Shown: one piece after another, positions 39,390 through 51,556 of the stretch
How positions within the stretch are numbered: the first letter of the stretch is position 1
How the letters are laid out: every line of letters begins with the position of its first letter
Position numbers and translations under genes: made by a program
The notes under the pieces: generated by a model
What the model was told of the DNA's origin: nothing
What the model saw: only the letters and a program-made list of their open reading frames with translations
Database searches by the model: none
Origin: Steinernema hermaphroditum
Taxonomy: Eukaryota > Nematoda > Chromadorea > Rhabditida > Steinernematidae
DNA: 64,000 nt
Reading direction: 5' to 3'
NCBI GenBank assembly: GCA_030435675.1
Contig: CM059623.1
Coordinates: 10,814,012 to 10,878,011 of the forward strand

Positions 39390-40677
39390 ATGCCGTCTCA
39401 CTTCGGCCTTACTGTACTCGTGCTCGTCGTCGTTGTCGTTCCGCTCTGTGGTGCCTACATGCAGTGCTTACCCTTCGGATTAGGTGGAATGGGGGGAGGC
39501 TTTCCCGGATACGGTGGCAATTAGTAAGTTTCTGAAGCCTATTAATTACATTAGGAAAGTGACCATTTGTTGATTAGGTTCTTAGGGGCTTTGATTCGTA
39601 AAAGCTCATTAAGATTTTGGACAAAACGAACCAATCAGAGCGTCTTCTATTACTGATTTATCACAAAAGAATGCTTATTCATCTTGCTTTTCTTGTAAAT
39701 TGATGTTCATTTGATGAAGGATACGTCTCGAAGTGTTCGCCTCAGCTGAAATTTGTCACACAGATGGGCATGAATTAGTAAACATGGATCCCAAAAGGGC
39801 ACCGAACACTTCGGAAGGTTCCCTTGTCCGATTTTACGCTTGCCATAAGCATCGACAGGGAAAGTACTGTTCATGGCAAGCGTCATCTTTGATAAATGAC
39901 GCCCAACCGCTATAGCTAACCACAGTAATCTAACCCCAATCGATCAGAGCTTCTTACATTACAGACTCGTCAAAAAGAAAGCATCTTCATTGGAAATTGA
40001 TGATCAGTTGATGTAACCTTTTTTTCGTCTTACACTTTACGTTAAGCATAAACATTAAGCATAAACAGCATAAACGTGTTAAGCATAAACAAGGAAAATG
40101 AGGATAAGTTCTTCCAATTTTTCACGGGGGCTTCGGTTAATAAAAGCTAATTGGAACCTTACGCCTCAGATCGAGCTGAAAATTGGCAGACAACTAGACA
40201 CGATTAGTGAGCGTGAACCCCAAAAGGGCGCCGAACATTTGGGAAGGTACATTCTTAGATTTTACATTTGCTCTGAGCATAAACAAGGAAAGTCATGGAC
40301 TCTTCATGGCAAGCGTCATCTTTGATAAATGACGTCTATCCGCTACAGCTAACCACAGTAATCCAACGCCAACTGACAACGTCAAGTGCCTCTAGTGATA
40401 ATCTCCAATCAAGTTCCATATAGTAGTTAATTTTCAGCTGTGGAGTCGACTCCATCTTTCACTACTACACATGCTGCGACTACAACCCGACGGAGTGCTG
40501 CTTGCACCTAGAACCCTGGTTCATGTAAGTCCTTCTGTACGGCCTGCAATCGATCTCTTTTCCAGCGTGGTTCTGGTGATCGTCTGCATTCTGCTCGTCC
40601 TGTGTTGTGTGGGGTGTGCCGTAGGCGCCGTCTGGCGCTTCCGCCCCAATCGGTCGTCGAACTACTCCGAAGCGTAG
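39390..40677 (+). CDS. Cys-rich single-pass membrane protein, 110 aa
   Basis: Three exons: 39390-39523, 40438-40524 and 40566-40677. A signal peptide (GLTVLVLVVVVVPLCGA) is followed by a Gly/Met/Phe-rich stretch. A compact Cys module comes next (YCGVDSIFHYYTCCDYNPTE plus CCLHLEPWF), directly followed by a transmembrane helix (VVLVIVCILLVLCCVGCAVG) and a short basic tail. The plan (CC-rich module, W, helix with Cys) is like WBP1/VOPP1 or shisa-type small membrane proteins, but no PPxY motif is seen. Intron 1 is 914 nt and carries repeats, unlike its neighbours. Confidence 0.7.
39721..40370. repeat. Internal duplication within intron 1 of the Cys-rich gene
   Basis: The segment 39727-39945 is repeated at about 40165-40385. 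Both contain CCCAAAAGGGC(A/G)CCGAACA, then GGAAGGT, GATTTTAC, TTCATGGCAAGCGTCATC, TTTGATAAATGACG and GCTAACCACAGTAATC. The copies differ by scattered substitutions and small indels. The repeat accounts for most of the unusual intron length. Confidence 0.8.
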
Positions 40678-40745
40678 AGTAGTGCCTCTTGTTCTGTTGT
40701 AAATACATAATAATCCTGGACGAATAAATTTTCTTCTTTATTGGA

Positions 40746-43700
40746 CTATGTGGGGACGGGACGACACTTCGGGACGGCGCCGGACCACTTTCCGCCCTGG
40801 AGACATTCCAGGGTGTTGTGGGCGGACATTTTGTAGTCGGGCGTTATACAGTAGTAGACGATCTTCTCTCCCACCGAGTAGACGTCTCTGGGACGCGTGG
40901 TACTGTCCGCGTGGGGTGTCTTGCCAGGGAAGCGGCAGAAGGATTCGCACTTCGTGCGCAGCGGACTCCAGAGGCCGTTCTTCTGGCAAAGAAGGAAGTC
41001 GCTCCCCGTCAGCATGAAGCCGGGTCGGCAGGCGTAGATGACGAGGTCGCCGCCCTGGTAGGTGCGCGAGGAATTGCCGACGATGTGACCGTGAGGGGGA
41101 ACGGGAGGGGGCGAGCAGCTCACAACTGAAAGTGGGTGGGATAGATGGAATAGAGCCCCATCATTGCTTACCTCTGCAACTCGGTATACTGTCGCTCCAC
41201 TCGCCGTCACTGCCGCAATGAAGATTCTCGCTCCCGATCAAGGTGAATCCATGTTTGCACGTGAAATGGGCGATTCCGCTGAATTTGTGCGAGGTCACAG
41301 AAACCTGCAGGTTGTTGTCCATCAACGCAAGAGGCTGACAGTGCACGGCTTGACATCTCGGAAGTGGATGGCTCCACCTCTTTCCGTCCAAGCAAGTCAG
41401 CATTCTGCTTCCGAGCACTTCGTAGCCCAGTGGACAGGAGAACTGGGCTACGGTCCCTTCGAACAAGTACTGTTGGGAGAGGTGGACGTGGACGTTGGAG
41501 ACGTTGTAAAGGGGGCGACACTGATCGTCTTTGACGACGAGTCGGATGGACTGACGGTGGCGGTTAGGTAGGACGCAGTGGAAAAGGCCGCTGTCTTCGG
41601 GCTGTGCCACGCTTATCGTGAGACGGTAGGCCTCGAAGACGTCCAGTTTGGTCTTCACCTTTGTCCATGTTTGAGGATAGTTTCGGTAGATGGACGACAC
41701 TTCCTGAATGGAGTTGCAGTGCATGGGATAGAGGGAGCTACTGTATCTACAGTCAAATTCAAAATCCGTCAAAAAACAGCACTTCCTCAGCTAGCATTCA
41801 CAAAGGTCACATCCAACAGTCTTAGTTCACACTTTCCTTAAGTAAAAATACTCACCCAACGGGGTTTTCCTTTCGACATTGGGTGGAGGCAGTATAGGTT
41901 CACTGTTGTAGATCTGTTCACCACGAGCTCTCCTATTGAGTTTACCGTATACGGACCCTTGTCAACTTCAAAGTAAATGGGCGGAGGACCTGAAAGTTTA
42001 TGATTCATCACGTATCGATGACAGTGTGGCAATCGTCTAGACTGAGAAGGTACGGTACAAGACAGACAGTCTGGAATGGTGTGCTCTGCCTTCTCTGTCG
42101 AAACAGACAGTTACTGTTGCACAGAGACAGTCATCTCGTAGAGAGATCACTCTCGTGAGCGGTCGGTTTTGAGACAATTTTTGGAATCGCCCTTTGGCAT
42201 AGCATTCTCAGTTGCGTACAACTGAAATTTTTGGAAATACTTGGTTGTCTCAACCAAGTCATAATTAGCTTTATGGAGACTACTATTGAGTCTTGGAAGT
42301 TTTTCCTTGATATCGAACCTCAACTGACCTACCTTCTCCACTTTTTCCATCCAAATTCACACATTTAGGCGGTTTCGCCGACCACTCTCCTTTCCGACAT
42401 TCGATTTCGTTCACTCCTCTCAGCTGATCCATGTAGTCGTCGGCACATTTGAAGTGCAACTTTGCCCCTTCTAAACGTGATTTTCATACAGTTACTATGC
42501 GACAAAACAACTACCTAAGAAATTTTGGTTGAACAGAACGGGGCTGTTCTGTTGGACATGAAAGACGTTTAAACCAGCGGTTGGGTCGGTCTCGTAGGAA
42601 CACACGTCTTGATCCTTGTAGCAGTAGAGCTTATTCTTCCGATGCCACCGACCCCTTCTGCATCGAACTTCCATTTTCCGTTCCCCGACGTTGTAGGTTT
42701 TGCACGAGAACTGAAACGATTTCAAGAGCAGATTCCATGGGAACATCTCTTACAATTAGAACAGTTCCATGGGGAAAGCGAACTCTCATCTTAGGACCAA
42801 CGGGCCAATTGTCCACATTCTCGGCCTTGTAGATATCCTCGATGTCTGGCACTGTATTGCAAACGCTGGGATCGAGTCGCGATGGCATTTTTGTAGGCAG
42901 AAATGTTGATCTGACTGAGAATACGGTAGACGAGCACTACGGGCACAACTTACCACAGTCGACGACCTCGTCTCTCCACCGTCCCGATCTACACACTCTG
43001 GCCAAAACCTTCGGAGAGTACTCCTCACACTGCTCCTGAGCCACAGTACCCTCAGGATAGCTCTGCTGATGCATATTGTAGTAGACTACTTCGGTGGTCT
43101 GGTTACTGTAGATCAGCAAATCGGTCGGTCCTCCATTTAGCGCCAGAATGGGCTGATGACACTGGGAGTCGGAGGGTGATTGGCAGATTGGTTGGGGAAC
43201 GAGTTGTCCGAAGTGGCATCTGATTGTGACTGGCTCGGCGCGGCATCGGAATATTACGGTCGAGCCGTGAGAAGCGGCGCGGGAAGTAGATTCGAAAGCG
43301 CCACCGCCAGTCGGTTTTAAATCGCAGGATTCTATGTACAGTGTTGATTGTTCGTTTTCCCTAATACTACAGCCTACTTGGATTACAGTACCCCAGGGGA
43401 ATACTGAGCCTTCCCCGGACACACCGCACCACTCCAGGTCCCTCCATCTGGTAGCCTTTGATGCAAATCATGTGGATGTCCAGGTTGTTCTCGAAGGAGT
43501 CGCCCGACTGGAGCACCTGGGAAGACTGCGATTTCAAGAAGAAGGAGTGGAGTCTCGAGGGGATCCGGCAGCTTTCTGCAACTCTGCAGGAACTTTTCAG
43601 CCTTTTGCACCTCTCCTCTTACTAGGGACGCACAGGGGAATCGGCTGCTTCCAGCGGCCCGTCCTCGGGTCGCACTCCACTTCGCGGTCCCGCGATGCGC

Positions 43701-46700
43701 CGTCATCAGCAGTCGCGAAGCCTTCCCTGCAAACGATCTGCATAGAGAGAGATCAAAAGGAAGCGGACGGGCGGCGGACGCACCTTCAAGCGGTTCCCGG
43801 AAGGCTCGAGGGGGAGGACGGCCCGGCTGGAGTCGTCTCTCAGCTGGATGCAGCTGCTTGTGGAGCGTTTCATGCGGCCCCACAGGATCTGCCCTTCGAT
43901 GAGAGGGTGTGTTTGAGAGACGCACTTCGGTTTCATCTTCGGCATCCACACGCCGTTCACACATGTCGCTTTCGGAGTGCCTAAACTCAACTGTTGAGCT
44001 TTTGAGCATTGAATGATTCTTACCGATCAGTTTGTTCCCCTTCTTGCACTGGAAGACAATCGCTCTTCCCTCGTCGACGTGGCTGATGTATGAAGCGAAG
44101 TCGTAGGCCCCCATTTGCCCCTCCAGCATGATGTCGCCTCCCTCCAGCTGTCCAAAGGTCTCCGATGGGTGCGCACAAGTCATGGCTATGCAGGAGAAGG
44201 GATGACCCTCGCGAGTCCACTCCCCATAGAGACACTTGATGGTACTGTAGGGCGAGGAAGGATGGTATCCCTGGCGACACTCGTATTTCGCGACGGCGCC
44301 GTGGGACGACTTGGTGAAGAAGACTCTGGCGTTGGTCACACGAGGTGGCCATGCTCGGCATCTGACTGAAAGGAAGAAGGAGATTAAGGGCAAGAAGAAC
44401 GTTAAGCTGTTGTACCGTGCTAAATAAGCGAATAGGTGTTAGAACTTGATGGTTTAGGCACTATTGTTACGGATTATGATTCCTGTGTCATTATGTCAAC
44501 TTCAGATAAATCCAGGTTCATCACCGAAATGGGATTAGCGAAAAAGAGCAGAGATCGTATGTGATGTCATGTTTAGGGTAAGAAGCGGCTGCTCTAAGGC
44601 CTCTCTCCTAGAATGGCGGACCGTTCCATCGGAAGCACCGTAGCAGAACAGTTCTATTTTTGACCAAAGGCACCATCCCTTGCAATGCTTTGAGGTTCAT
44701 TCATCTCATTAGCACTTCGTTTCCCCAAAATCTCCACTTACTAGGTTTGCAGATAGGGACGTGCGACCATGTTCCATTGTGGCACACGATCTCCGGGTCC
44801 AAGTCGAGCTCGTGCTTCGGATCACAGACGACCGTCAGTTTCGTCGAATGCACTACGGTAATAGACTCGGACACTCCATTTATGGTGCCGCTTTCGATTA
44901 AGGGTACGGTACAGCCCTCTGAAAATCAGGATTTGATATGATTGGGAGAGGAGACGTACGCAGGCACTTGGGCATCACGTGGGACCACTGTCCGTTGTCT
45001 TCGCACTTCGCATAGGGCGCCCCGAAGTGGCTCATCTTTTCGAGGCATCTGAAGACAGCCACGGAGCCATAGGCTGTGTCGCCTCCCTCGATGTAGCCGT
45101 TGTCCAGATGACCCAGCTGAGGGCAGCGGATCTCCTCGCAGTGGGGCTCGTGGCCGGCCCACACACCCTCGGCCAGGCAGATCCGCTGCACTTGACCCAC
45201 GAGACGGTATCCCTGCTTACAGGAGTAGGTTACGGTAGACTGATAGGTCAGGGAGCTGCCGACTACGGTCCCGTGCAAGGGATCTGGCGGCCGGGAGCAC
45301 TCGCTCGCTTTGCATATAGGCGTTTCACCCGTCCAGTCGCCATTTTGGGTGCACTTTCGGGTCTTCTCTCCGAGGAGTTGATGGCCGGGGAGGCAGGAAA
45401 ACTCGACGGAGTGAGGGTACTGGAAGAGCTCCCCGTGGCGGAAGCCGTTGATGGGCACGCCTGGATCGGGGCACGAGCGCGCCTGACACGTCATCTTGGG
45501 GCCGAACCACTGGGCGACGTTACGTTGGTTTAGGAGACACTTGGCGATGCTCATGGCACTCTCGCCGGAGCGAAAGTAGCCGCGGACGCAGCCGTACTTC
45601 ACTTCCGTATTCAGCTCATACTGACCGTTGAAGGAGGTGCCGTTGTGGCTGGCATACGGTCGTTCAGGAGGAGGGCCGCATTTCACTGAAATCGAGGTGG
45701 ACTCTGTGTGTGGAATGCCAGTGGGAAAATTGACAAACTTTAGTTATAGAAATCTGCAACTCGAACTGACTCGAATCTCAGTCATCCCTTTACGTCTACA
45801 CCGACCAGTGGGCAGTTCAATCATGGGATAAGTGTTTTACAAGCAGGCCCTCTGATCCGAAAAGACAAATGGTGACTTCCTCGTTGAGACAAACCTTTTT
45901 CTTCTTTTTGAACCGAAAATTCGATAAGAAATTTGATAAAAGTGTGAAAAAGATGACCTCTATAACGCCCATATGAATTCAAAGAGCTTGGCACCATCTC
46001 AAAAGAGACTGCAAATATGAAGCCGCAAAAATCAAACTGCAGTTCAAAAACCTGCCCTAACAAAGTGAATTTTTGACTATGACAAGTGCCAAAACACGTT
46101 CAGATACGGGAAATAGTGCTTTTTGAGAAAACAGAATATGATGAATAACACATAATATGTGTTTTTCTTCTATTTCCTAAAATCGTTCTAAGACAGGCAC
46201 TTACGTTGCAGCCTACAAACGGGCGTGGTTCCACTCCACTCTCTGTTTCCCTGACATCTGCGCTGAGAAGGCCCGACAAGAACGTATCCGTCGTTGCAAG
46301 AATATTCTGCTTTGGCGCCGAATATAGGATCTCCAGACGTTCGAATGACGCCGTTGGTCAGCTCATGAAAGGTGGGACATGCTGAGGCTGGAAGAAATCA
46401 CATAAGCTCAGTACTTAAGACGTTAGGCCCTAGTTTCTAGCTGTAGAACGAAGGTCTCTATCTATCTGAACTGACCGCTCAGAGCCTTGGCAACGATGGC
46501 GACTCAAAACTTCGATCGATTGTGAATTGAAGGATGGATTGCAGTAATCAAGATCCTCCAGATGCCATCCAAAAAGAAACTCACATGGGTTCACACAAGA
46601 AAGTCCGCATTCGGCGTCGCAAAGACACTTCTTGTTAGACTTCTTGCACTGTACGTCCTTCGTGCACGCCTTCCGACAGTACTTCGGCCTCGGGTTGATC

Positions 46701-46774
46701 GTCGAGTTCGGACAGATGACGGTGAGCACCTCGACGACACTCAGAAGCACCACCGCCACCAGGAGGATTCTCAT
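40746..46774 (-). CDS. Secreted WAP-CCP-Ig-CCP protein (LEV-9 / Hikaru genki-like), about 1377 aa
   Basis: Fifteen exons: 46585-46774, 46205-46387, 44960-45685, 44742-44918, 44024-44365, 43784-43980, 43623-43737, 43378-43575, 42954-43331, 42754-42914, 42515-42710, 42333-42470, 41856-41989, 41172-41790, 40746-41125. All phases agree. The order is signal peptide, an eight-Cys WAP-like module (residues 21-60), about 14 CCP/sushi domains, one Ig-like domain (ends [17 protein letters not shown]) and four CCP domains. C. elegans LEV-9 (WAP plus CCPs) clusters acetylcholine receptors at neuromuscular junctions, and Drosophila Hikaru genki (Ig plus CCPs) acts in cholinergic synaptic clefts; this protein combines both layouts. 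The start of exon 14 (41790 or slightly lower) is the least certain junction. Confidence 0.88.
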
Positions 46775-47228
46775 TGTGTCGCCTATTCTTCCGGATCAAT
46801 TATGCGCCGACAGAAACGTCAATGGCGGCGAATGGCCTCCGCCGTCGACTGCGCCAGCCGGGCCAAGAAGAAACCGAGCGGCGCTAACGACTTTCGACAG
46901 CTGCGGTCATCCATCATTTTCTTCGAAGGGCGCGATACGAACGAGCGAGGCCCGAGGGCACGGGAGGTGACTTCGGGCGTCATATGGGTCACGTAAACAG
47001 AAAAAGGTCTAAGGGCCCATTTATCACTCGGATTCGAAAAAAGGCGTCCGGAGGGATTCCCTCTCTTCCTGTCTCGTCTGAATGATAGTAGTCCGTCTAC
47101 AAAACCTTCAAAACAGTCTCACGTGTTCATTTGCGTATGACTCCACGACCTTTCGTCTGTATAGCAAAAACCATTGTGTCTACACTGTCTAGACGCTCCA
47201 CTATTAAATTTTATCGTCTTTATTTTTA

Positions 47229-49818
47229 TCACGAAAGAAGTCTCGAAGCTACAGTATCTACACCACACACGATCGGAGTGACCTCCGCGCGAGCTGCAAA
47301 CAGCTCAATGGTAAAGACTAGATCTAGCCTCGCCAGCTGATCCTTGATCGAGTTTATCCGTCGATGGCCGTCCCGTTTCTTCTTCTCATCCGCACTATTC
47401 CGAATGGCCTAAAGTACGGTCACAGCACATCGGCAAGAAACCCTTGGACACTAACCGCAGCCTCTTGGGGTGTCAGTCCAATTAGTTCACACAGGAGGGA
47501 GTGCGACATCACACAGTGAAAGTTCTCCTCGGTCTCGTCTTCCAGAAGTAGATCCATCGCCCACTCCCCGTCCACCACCCTCAGCGGCTTCGTTATTGTA
47601 TCGACCATTGCCTGAACAGCCTCAGATACCGTAATCAGTCGCATATCAGACTCACAATGATGTCGAACCGCTTCGATCCGACGGCATATTTCATGAACTT
47701 CAAAGAAGCGGCGATCGTTGAAAGCGACAGGTTCATATATTTTTGTACGAACGGGTCAGCAGCCATCTTCGAATCTTCGTGTCTGCGGACGAAGGGTGAA
47801 GCGGAAGAAAACGTCGAGATGTTGTTGGCTAGGAAAGACGACGACGTGGTGGGCTCTTCTGGTGGCTCTTGTTTCACCGGTGATAGCTAAACCATTCGTT
47901 TGTATTCATAGAGGCTCAGCGGGAAAACTAACGATCATAATGTCGTCATCGGATTCAGCTTCTTTCTTTATATTCACTTTAGGCTCGAAAAATGACCTCA
48001 TCGGCCGTTGTGACGTTTCCTGTGGGAGTTGAGGCGCTTTTCTCTTAGTCAAAGTCAGTTTCTGGATTCAGAGATTTGACAATATACTGGACGTCAGTAG
48101 CGTACCTTCGGCGGCGGTTTCCATTGAGGCTGCGACTGCCCTACTTGAGCTCTTATCGGAGGCGTCGACTTCGCGAATTCCTCCTCATCGTCGGTCCACG
48201 GCGTCGGCGATGGTTGCTTTCGAACCGGAGGCGGCTGACTCTTCACATTCGTGCTATCGTGGAGTGGCCTCGGCTCCGGAACGGTGCTGTTCAAGACAGA
48301 CATCGGAGCACTCTTCTTCGCCGGCGGCTCCGCACTGGGGGACAGTAAATGCGCCGATAATTCCGCCTGCTCCCTTCTCACAAGCTCCAGTTGTTCGGGG
48401 CTCAAAAACAGAGACAGATCGTCATTCTGGAAGGAGTCCTCTAGTGGAGGCGTTTCTGGCACCGTTTCGTTCCCAGAGTCCGGGACAAGATCAACTACTG
48501 TCCTCTCTAAATGGTGATCTGTAACGAGCTCGTGCATGTCGGCACTACCTGTGGTTTGTCGTTGGGGAAAAGTAAACGCGTCATTGGTGAAGTCGTCGTC
48601 GATCGAGAGCACCATCGCCAGATGCTCGTCGTCAGTAGGAGGCGCGTTGTCTCGTGGAATAGTGCTCCTCGGAGGGCGTACTAGAAAGTAACTGTTGTTT
48701 CAATCACTACCATTGAGCACTTACATCTCGGAGATTCATTCAAAACGATAGGATTCTCGGCGGTCATTCCAAACGAGTACGTCTTGGGCGCGGAAACGGA
48801 TCGATTCACCGATCTGCTGATATTCAAGGACCCTGAAGTGGACGGAGTACTTGCAGCTAACGGTGGTGGCAGAAGTCGCGTAGATGGCGACGGAGGCTTT
48901 TGAGGGCGATTTGGCAGGGCGCCACTCGAAACTTTCAGCTTCTTATTGAGCTTTGTCGCCAGTATGCTAGTCAACAGATTGGTGGGAAAGAGTTTCGCCA
49001 CTTGGCCTCCAAGTTTCTGGCAATTTTCTGGCGTCAACATCAGAATCCCCCTTCTACAGTCGATAGTCTTCGTGAAAAGAAGCTAAACTCTTCGTAGAAA
49101 AGCCCAGAATCCACACAACAACCTTAGAGCCAGGGAAAATCGTCGGTTTCAGCCAGGGGATGGGCTTATATTCGATCGCTTCGATTTGCGATTCGCCATC
49201 GGAGAGAGTTAGTTTCAGCATTCGCTTCACCTTCTAAACTGACGCCTTTGCCCTCAAAACAACGATTGTAGAGACGAGCAAACCTACCGGTTCGTACTTA
49301 GATGTTTCTTCTCTTTCGGCCGCTGGAGCTGACGAGAATTCCGCGTTGTCCGTGCTGCTGGAAGTGCACTTCCTGAACTGTGTTAGTGCAGGAGTAGCGA
49401 TGTCTATGCACGAAACGATCTAGATAGATAAGTCATTGAGACCAGGTAGAGACAGAAAGCGCTCACTTGGAGGACGGAGTTGCCTTCGAAGTGGAAATGG
49501 TTGTTGTGGATCGGTCGTAGCGTCGGATAGGTCGTCTTGGCGATGTCGGCGTACCTCCATTGCTCGAAGATAAGGGCGCAGACGGCGTTGACGCTCGTTG
49601 GTTTCTGCAAACGATATATTTGAAGATTATGAAGTTACGTGATTGAGAATTCATGTCTCATCGGCCGAATATGGCATTATAAAAGCGAAAAAACTCACAG
49701 CCTTCAAATCCAAGTAGGAGAGCGCGGCGTCGAACCAGTCGGGTTTCAGAGCGATGTGCCGTTCGAGGAAGTAGTCATAGACGACTTCGCGAAAGTCTCC
49801 AGCCGAAGCGGGAGCCAT
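47229..49818 (-). CDS. rmh-1: RecQ-mediated genome instability protein 1 (RMI1) homologue, 703 aa
   Basis: Ten exons: 49699-49818, 49467-49604, 49288-49419, 49123-49233, 48725-49082, 48106-48680, 47933-48043, 47656-47886, 47456-47611, 47229-47408. RMI1 works with BLM-type helicase and topoisomerase III to dissolve Holliday junctions. The N-terminal helical part has KPDWFDAAL and FEQWRYADIAKTTYPTL. OB1 has GNSVLQIVSCIDIATPA, RMLKLTLSDGESQIEAIEY, PIPWL and CRRGILMLTPENCQKLGGQV. A long Ser/Pro/acidic linker leads to the C-terminal OB fold (GEWAMDLLLEDETEENFHCV, LLCELIGLTPQEA). The C-terminal fold binds BLM/RMI2 in animals, so both ends of RMI1 are kept. Confidence 0.9.
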
Positions 49819-49992
49819 GCGAAAGCCGATTCCTGAAGAGGAGAAGTCAGAAGTCAACAACAAACTCGAAAACCGATTTGCACTTCTGAAATTTTAGTCG
49901 AACGAAGCGATTTCGCGCATACGAGTGGTCCCGACACGATTGATGTTTATCACGGTGCCTCCTGTACTATCTTACGTGGTCGATATAACGAC

Positions 49993-50065
49993 GCCCGGTT
50001 AGCTCAGTCGGTAGAGCACCAGACTCTTAATCTGGCTGTCGCGGGTTCGAGCCCCGCATCGGGCT
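49993..50065 (+). tRNA. tRNA-Lys (anticodon CUU)
   Basis: A complete cloverleaf: acceptor GCCCGGT/ATCGGGC (one G-T pair), D-arm AGCTCAGTCGGTAGAGC, anticodon stem CCAGA/TCTGG with loop CTCTTAA (CTT), and T-arm GCGGG TTCGAGC CCCGC. No intron. It lies in the 258 bp between the RMI1 gene and the three-finger protein gene. Confidence 0.95.
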
Positions 50066-50075
50066 AACTTTTATT

Positions 50076-50620
50076 CTATCCTGACACATAAACGATAATT
50101 AGCGTGAGAAGTGACGTAAATACCGTGTATGCTGAAGATCCCGCGTTGAAGACGTTGCAGTTGTCCGTTCGACAGCAGCAGAGCTGCATATTGACGTTAA
50201 GAAGGGGAAAGGCCACATTCCGACAACCACTCATGTTCTGAACACGGCGATTTTGCCTTTTTCTCCCAAATCTGAGTACCTGGATAAGGCATTGTGCTTT
50301 GATCAATGATCTCGGCACAAGGTTCCACTACGTCAAAGGATCCACTACGTCGCCAAGACAGATCTGGAAAACGTTGCCATCAACTAAATTTGCTTAATTA
50401 CCTCGGAAGACAACATCAGAACTGTACATTCCATCTGGGTACAGTACTCGCTTGCCGGACTGAGGCACAGAGAGTCGTAGCCTGTTCGTTTTTGATTGGG
50501 AGATGAGTGAGGTTGGTGAAGCCGTCAAGGTACTTCGGAGTCAGGTGCATTTCGTGGACGCAGCTCAAGTGATGAGTGTTTGTGAGAAACAAAAAAGACG
50601 AGGGGATAGAGTTCACGCAT
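50076..50620 (-). CDS. Three-finger (Ly6-like) protein with C-terminal hydrophobic anchor
   Basis: The supported exons are 50402-50481, 50280-50327 and 50076-50237. They encode YDSLCLSPASEYCTQMECTV, then SLIKAQCLIQ, then GCRNVAFPLLNVNMQLCCCR followed by TDNCN, which is the closing Cys signature of three-finger domains. A hydrophobic end follows (YTVFTSLLTLIIVYVSG) that could be a GPI signal or a membrane helix. The first exon is not resolved: MRELYPLVFF at 50620 is a possible signal-peptide start, but its junction to the second exon needs a weak donor. Likely cell-surface protein; partner unknown. Confidence 0.6.
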
Positions 50621-50813
50621 GGTTTGAGATTGATGCCGACTAGAAGAAGGAGTTATTTGTAAGACCGACGCATGATGATAAATGATAAGAACGCGAGTGA
50701 GTTTTGATCGATGTGTAGTGAGAGGAAGTGATGTTGTCACTACACCGTTTTCTTAGCGAACATCTTGAGATTTCTCTAATCTCTACTCTATTAATGTGGC
50801 ACAATTAAATCAA

Positions 50814-51034
50814 TCATTCAGCTTTCTCCTCTATGACATTCTTTCTCGCCCGAATCAGCAGAGCCTGTTCCACTTGGAGTTTACGTGTTTTCCGTATCCA
50901 GATGTACGTTATGTATCCCATAGCTGCATAAACTGATCTAGAGAATGTGCATTTAATAAATTCTCAAGTGAAGATGACACTTACACAATAAGTAATACTG
51001 TGAAGATGTACAAAACGATTAGGGGAGACGCCAT
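50814..51034 (-). CDS. Small single-pass membrane peptide, 57 aa
   Basis: Two exons, 50985-51034 and 50814-50937, across a 47-nt intron (GTAAGT...TCTAG). The product starts MASPLIVLYIFTVLLIV, continues VYAAMGYITYIWI and ends in a basic/acidic helix (RKTRKLQVEQALLIRARKN). One or two closely spaced membrane passes. No known family. Too short for ordinary ORF thresholds; the intact splice sites and the clear charge asymmetry support it. Confidence 0.5.
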
Positions 51035-51556
51035 CTATGAGAATCGATCGATTCGTTTCACTTCGATTGCCCTCTCGACCGACTGCGCTAACACAAGAAA
51101 ACGAAATGATCGCCTCATTACAAAACAAAGTGTCTGCGGCTGCAGGACTAGACATAAAAGCACATGCAGCAGTGCCTGAATTTTTAAAATGCAGACAGAG
51201 ACAAAAAGTCAGGTGGTCCGTGTTGGGTCCCACCTCGACTTTCGGTGCGTTCATCCTAATCTTGATTCATCTCGCGCGGTCTTCATCGTTTCTCGTGATT
51301 TTCGTGGCTTATTTGCTCCAGAAATAGCATTCTTCCATTCTCAAAGTTGTTCATGTTGGGACACCGACATGCATTAGTAAACCAGCGCACAAATGTTTTT
51401 CAGGGGGATTATTGGTCTCACGTGGATAAACTTCTCCTTTTCAATTTTTCGAAAACATTATTTTGCTTTTCTAAATTTCTGTATCGAATAATCGGCTCAT
51501 TTTCCGTGTGCCTTTCGTTATCGTTTTCTTCATTGATTTCTGTTTTTAGATACGTG

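Noticed and set aside
43334..43984. Plus-strand 216-codon frame in the CCP gene
   Set aside because: Antisense of CCP exons that are in phase with both neighbours.
44979..45533. Plus-strand 184-codon frame in the CCP gene
   Set aside because: Antisense of the 726-bp exon with four CCP domains.
51037..51327. Plus-strand 96-codon frame opposite the 57-aa membrane peptide
   Set aside because: No domain, no conserved-looking composition; overlaps the promoter side of the Hsp70-like gene.
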